From the NCBI RefSeq assembly GCF_009800965.1, contig NZ_WUAF01000023.1, positions 1 through 64,000 on the forward strand: 64,000 nt of DNA, written 5' to 3'. Within the stretch, counting starts at the first letter, position 1, and the number at the start of each line of letters is the position of its first letter. Of the stretch, positions 60,925 to 64,000 are shown piece after piece. The stretch is from Cognatazoarcus halotolerans. Its GTDB lineage: Bacteria; Pseudomonadota; Gammaproteobacteria; Burkholderiales; Rhodocyclaceae. The position numbers were made by a program, and so were the translations under genes. A model generated the notes under the pieces. It saw nothing but the letters and a program-made list of their open reading frames with translations, was not told the origin of the DNA and ran no database searches.

Positions 60925-63732
60925 ATGGATTTTGCAATGAATGCCTTCCGTGACGGTCTGCATAAGGTTGCCAGCGTCATTGTTCGAAATGAGATGTACG
61001 ATAATATTCTCGGGCTCAAGCTCGCTAGGGAAGAGTATCGACGGTTTGAGGATGTCAAAACTACGCCCGAACGCTTGGTGTTGGCAATGGAGTTGCTCAA
61101 TGCAGCGATCAACGAAAATAACCGCAAAATCTATGATTGGCCTGATTCAGTGCAAGTGGTGGCGTGGGCAAAGACGCGAAATAATCGTAAGGAGCTGGCA
61201 CTTTTTGAAACGCTGATGCGGCGAACAGGAGTGGATATGAATCTCCTGAATATATCCGATGTCGCGCCACGTCGATTTCGTAGCGATGTTGTTGATTGCA
61301 CAGCCATGCGAAATGATGTGGAAAAATTCTACGAAAACATTAGCTCTGTTTCGAAATCGCTCGTTTTTCAGCATGTTCAATATATACACGCGTTTAAGAT
61401 ATTTTCTGCCACGTTTCCCCAGGCGATGCGGGAGATGCCCCGACTCGCGTTTCTCGCTAATGACCACTCTCCGATTCCAGTTGCCTTGTCGATGATAATG
61501 AAGCAGCGAGGGATTCCGAGAGTTTACTTTCAGCACGCCGAGATTACATGTCATTTCCCCGCTCTTGATTTTGAGTATTCCGTTCTTCGTAGCGAGAGTT
61601 CGTTAGATCTTTACAGGGAGATTGGACCTGTCTCAGGGAAGACGTACATTGTTTCCCGCGCTGAAAAGGGATTCGAGCATGATCGAATTTTGTCGAATGC
61701 CACGTCCCTTTCCACTGCCGCTAAAATTCCGTTGATTGTCATTTATACAACAGCAGTGTTTAATGCGCAGTATTCGATGGATATCTATCGAACGCTTTCG
61801 GCGAACCCCGATGTTGGCAAGGTTCTTTTCAAGCTTCACCCCGGAACAGGGGTTGACCAGCGAGCGGCGTTGTCCAACCTGGGAGATTGCTTTATTGATA
61901 GTCGTCCTGATGAGTTTCACATAGGAATCGTCGGCAATTCTTCCGTAGTATCGGAGTTGTTATCAGCCGGAATTCCGGTATGGCAGGATTTTCAGCTCGA
62001 TGCGGTACCCAGGGATTACTACGGATTCGTATCGAGGGGGCTTGTCCCCGAGTTTCAGGCTCCGCTCGCGAGTTCAAGGTTTTGGCAGAACTACGTGATC
62101 GACGACGGATGGTTCGAGGCATTTTCAAAGATTGACCCTAGTGCGAGAACCCAGTCTCGGATTCTCTCGTATTTCGATGAAGTCGACTTCGGGGAGGATG
62201 CGTTTCGGGCCATTGTGGGAGATGGTTCCGACTGGAGTGATCTTCGGCTCAGGAACACGTTTCGGCGTTATCTCCTCTATTACACGGTTGCGTTTCTGAA
62301 TCTCTTGTCGAAAGATAATGAATTGGGTTTCGATGATCACTACTGCCTTTCAGAGGCCGAAACTGCTTTTGCGGATAGAGATCCGCGTCTTGTAGCGATT
62401 CTTGATGGAGTCGATTTCGAGCAATGTGGATCGGCGCTTGCGGCTTGGCTTCTCTTGAAAAAGGTGGAGTGGACCGGTTTTTTCCCTTCAGACGAAGAGC
62501 TTCAACGAGTCACATCTTTTGTTTATGCTCTTGAAGGGGATAGGTACGTTGTCGGAAAGCTCGAAAATATGCTGCTTTCCGTCTTGATTAGATGCAAGAA
62601 TATTCCATTGATTCGGAGCTTTTTCCGGCAATCGCGTTTCGTAAGGGTCGACCGTCTACATATTAACCGACGGATCGCCCTTTATAGGCTAGTGATGGAA
62701 AGTGGGAGCGATGCGGATCTTGGCTTTCGGTTAGAAAGCTTGGTTGAAGGGCTCAGCGATCTCCATAAGTTGAAACTGGAGGTGCAAGCCGAAGCGGCGT
62801 GGGGTGATTCGCCCATGCGGTATCGACACCGCGACCTTGAACTGAGGTTGCAACGGCTCGCACCCCGGGGGGTTGTCGACGATTGGTGTCGGTATGTCCA
62901 GCCAGTTTTCGATATGTATCGAGAAAATATGAAATTCATGGACGTTCAGTGGTGCGATGCCGAGCGCTCAAGTGCTAAAAAAATTATTTGTGAGAAAATT
63001 CAAGAGGGGCGGCCATTTGCCTTTGTTCGTTTAAGTGATGGAGAGGGGTATATTTTCAAGAACAACCAGCTCTGCTTTACGGAGAAAGATGCACTTAATC
63101 GCGAGCGACATTGGTGGGGGGTTGAAATTTCGGAAGAGCTTAGAAGCGAGCTCGAGACCGAGTTGATCTCGGCGGTGCTGCAGGCAGACGTGTTGGGGAT
63201 TCCAAGTGTCTATCGCTTTCTTCGAGATACGGTGGATACCACGACGTCGATCAGGCAGTCCCTTCAGGGACGTGGTTTGCTTGAGGTGCTTAACGGGATC
63301 AGGAATTTGCATCTGACCAGAACCATTTTCGCGGAAGACAAGCTTAATCTCGCGCTGTTTACGAGCGCAAAGAATCTGAGAGATTTTTCCGCTGTGGCGA
63401 AAGGGGTTTTGTTCGTTGGTAGTGCTCGGCGTGAAGAGATCGAGCCTATTTTTGCCGGATGCCAGTCCTTTGAGTACATTGCTATTCCGACACATTTTAA
63501 GACAAGAGGTAACGCGAAATACCATTCACATGGCGATGCGCTGCCCTATGTTTATAAAGATGTCATTCGAGAGATTGATTCGCGGGTTTCTCCGGGAGTT
63601 GTTGTCTTTGTTGCGGGTGGAATCGTCGGGAAAATATTTGTCGCTCGTGCGAAGTCAAAGGGAGGCGTTGCGCTAGATTTAGGGAGTGCGCTGGATCAGT
63701 TGGTTGGCGCGGGAATCCACTCTCTGCACTGA
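60925..63732 (+). CDS. Two-domain polysaccharide synthesis protein: GT-B/CDP-glycerophosphotransferase-like plus GT-D-like
   Basis: A 935-residue soluble protein. Residues about 150-400 resemble the GT-B fold of CDP-glycerol glycerophosphotransferases and capsule polymerases: IPRVYFQHAEITCHFPALDF, VLFKLHPGTG (Lys303-His305-Pro) and IGIVGNSSVVSELLSAGIPVW. A helical linker spans about 400-660. The end (about 670-935) resembles GT-D-type domains: FAFVRLSDGEGYIF with D705-G-E707, then RERHWWGVEIS, GVLFVGSARREEIEPIFAG and VVVFVAGGIVGKIFVARAKSKG. Both halves could be catalytic, so a dual transferase or a polymerase is possible. Gene is visibly AT-richer than the core genes. No strong ribosome binding site precedes the ATG; Met at 60937 is an alternative start. 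Confidence 0.65.
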   Translation: MDFAMNAFRDGLHKVASVIVRNEMYDNILGLKLAREEYRRFEDVKTTPERLVLAMELLNAAINENNRKIYDWPDSVQVVAWAKTRNNRKELALFETLMRRTGVDMNLLNISDVAPRRFRSDVVDCTAMRNDVEKFYENISSVSKSLVFQHVQYIHAFKIFSATFPQAMREMPRLAFLANDHSPIPVALSMIMKQRGIPRVYFQHAEITCHFPALDFEYSVLRSESSLDLYREIGPVSGKTYIVSRAEKGFEHDRILSNATSLSTAAKIPLIVIYTTAVFNAQYSMDIYRTLSANPDVGKVLFKLHPGTGVDQRAALSNLGDCFIDSRPDEFHIGIVGNSSVVSELLSAGIPVWQDFQLDAVPRDYYGFVSRGLVPEFQAPLASSRFWQNYVIDDGWFEAFSKIDPSARTQSRILSYFDEVDFGEDAFRAIVGDGSDWSDLRLRNTFRRYLLYYTVAFLNLLSKDNELGFDDHYCLSEAETAFADRDPRLVAILDGVDFEQCGSALAAWLLLKKVEWTGFFPSDEELQRVTSFVYALEGDRYVVGKLENMLLSVLIRCKNIPLIRSFFRQSRFVRVDRLHINRRIALYRLVMESGSDADLGFRLESLVEGLSDLHKLKLEVQAEAAWGDSPMRYRHRDLELRLQRLAPRGVVDDWCRYVQPVFDMYRENMKFMDVQWCDAERSSAKKIICEKIQEGRPFAFVRLSDGEGYIFKNNQLCFTEKDALNRERHWWGVEISEELRSELETELISAVLQADVLGIPSVYRFLRDTVDTTTSIRQSLQGRGLLEVLNGIRNLHLTRTIFAEDKLNLALFTSAKNLRDFSAVAKGVLFVGSARREEIEPIFAGCQSFEYIAIPTHFKTRGNAKYHSHGDALPYVYKDVIREIDSRVSPGVVVFVAGGIVGKIFVARAKSKGGVALDLGSALDQLVGAGIHSLH

Positions 63733-64000
<268 letters not shown>

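Overview
The window is a high-GC bacterial chromosome segment, most likely from a betaproteobacterium of the Rhodocyclales (Azoarcus/Thauera/Aromatoleum-like). This placement rests on protein flavour and gene order: an rpsU-yqeY-dnaG-rpoD operon running into a tRNA-Ile(CAU), divergent tsaD, plsY/folB, leuS-lptE-holA-proA, a TRAP carrier and many c-di-GMP proteins. It was made from the sequence alone, without a database search.

Left part (1-12 kb). The window opens in the last 45 codons of a transposase. Next come a secreted gamma-glutamyltranspeptidase, a marR-pxpB-pxpC-pxpA operon for ATP-dependent 5-oxoproline (pyroglutamate) hydrolysis, and a divergent TRAP transporter dctPQM. Together they look like a pathway that takes up pyroglutamate or gamma-glutamyl compounds and turns them into glutamate. 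An EI24-type membrane protein, a MoaB/CinA-like protein, a small unknown, a YgjP-type metallopeptidase and glyoxalase I follow.

Signalling and core block (12-30 kb). An HD-GYP response regulator is translationally coupled to a large hybrid histidine kinase whose first receiver and terminal Hpt domain lack their phospho-accepting residues. The macromolecular synthesis operon follows, with an unusually acidic run in RpoD, then tsaD, plsY, folB, an H-NS-type protein, YbaK, XerD, Ogt, a chalcone-isomerase-like protein, and proA, holA, lptE and leuS.

Middle (32-52 kb). A compact operon encodes a TonB-dependent receptor, a periplasmic ABC-type binding protein and a membrane GGDEF/EAL protein; no ABC permease or ATPase is present, so it reads as a sensory rather than a transport unit. 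UvrD, an orphan ParA, malic enzyme MaeB, a quinone oxidoreductase, a GGDEF protein with a broken active site but an intact inhibitory-site motif, a rhomboid protease, a PIMT-like methyltransferase, a rhodanese, a TolC-type protein and WaaA follow.

Right end (52-64 kb). This is a surface polysaccharide locus: UDP-glucuronate-type epimerase, WecB, and a complete ABC-dependent capsule export set (KpsM, KpsT, KpsE and KpsD types). Two large, poorly described proteins come next: a sulfotransferase-like protein lacking the usual cofactor loop and carrying a tandem C-terminal motif, and a 935-residue protein joining a GT-B/CDP-glycerophosphotransferase-like half to a GT-D-like half. The window ends inside pseB, the first pseudaminic acid gene. 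Base composition is visibly more AT-rich from about 54.5 kb on, as expected for a variable glycan locus.
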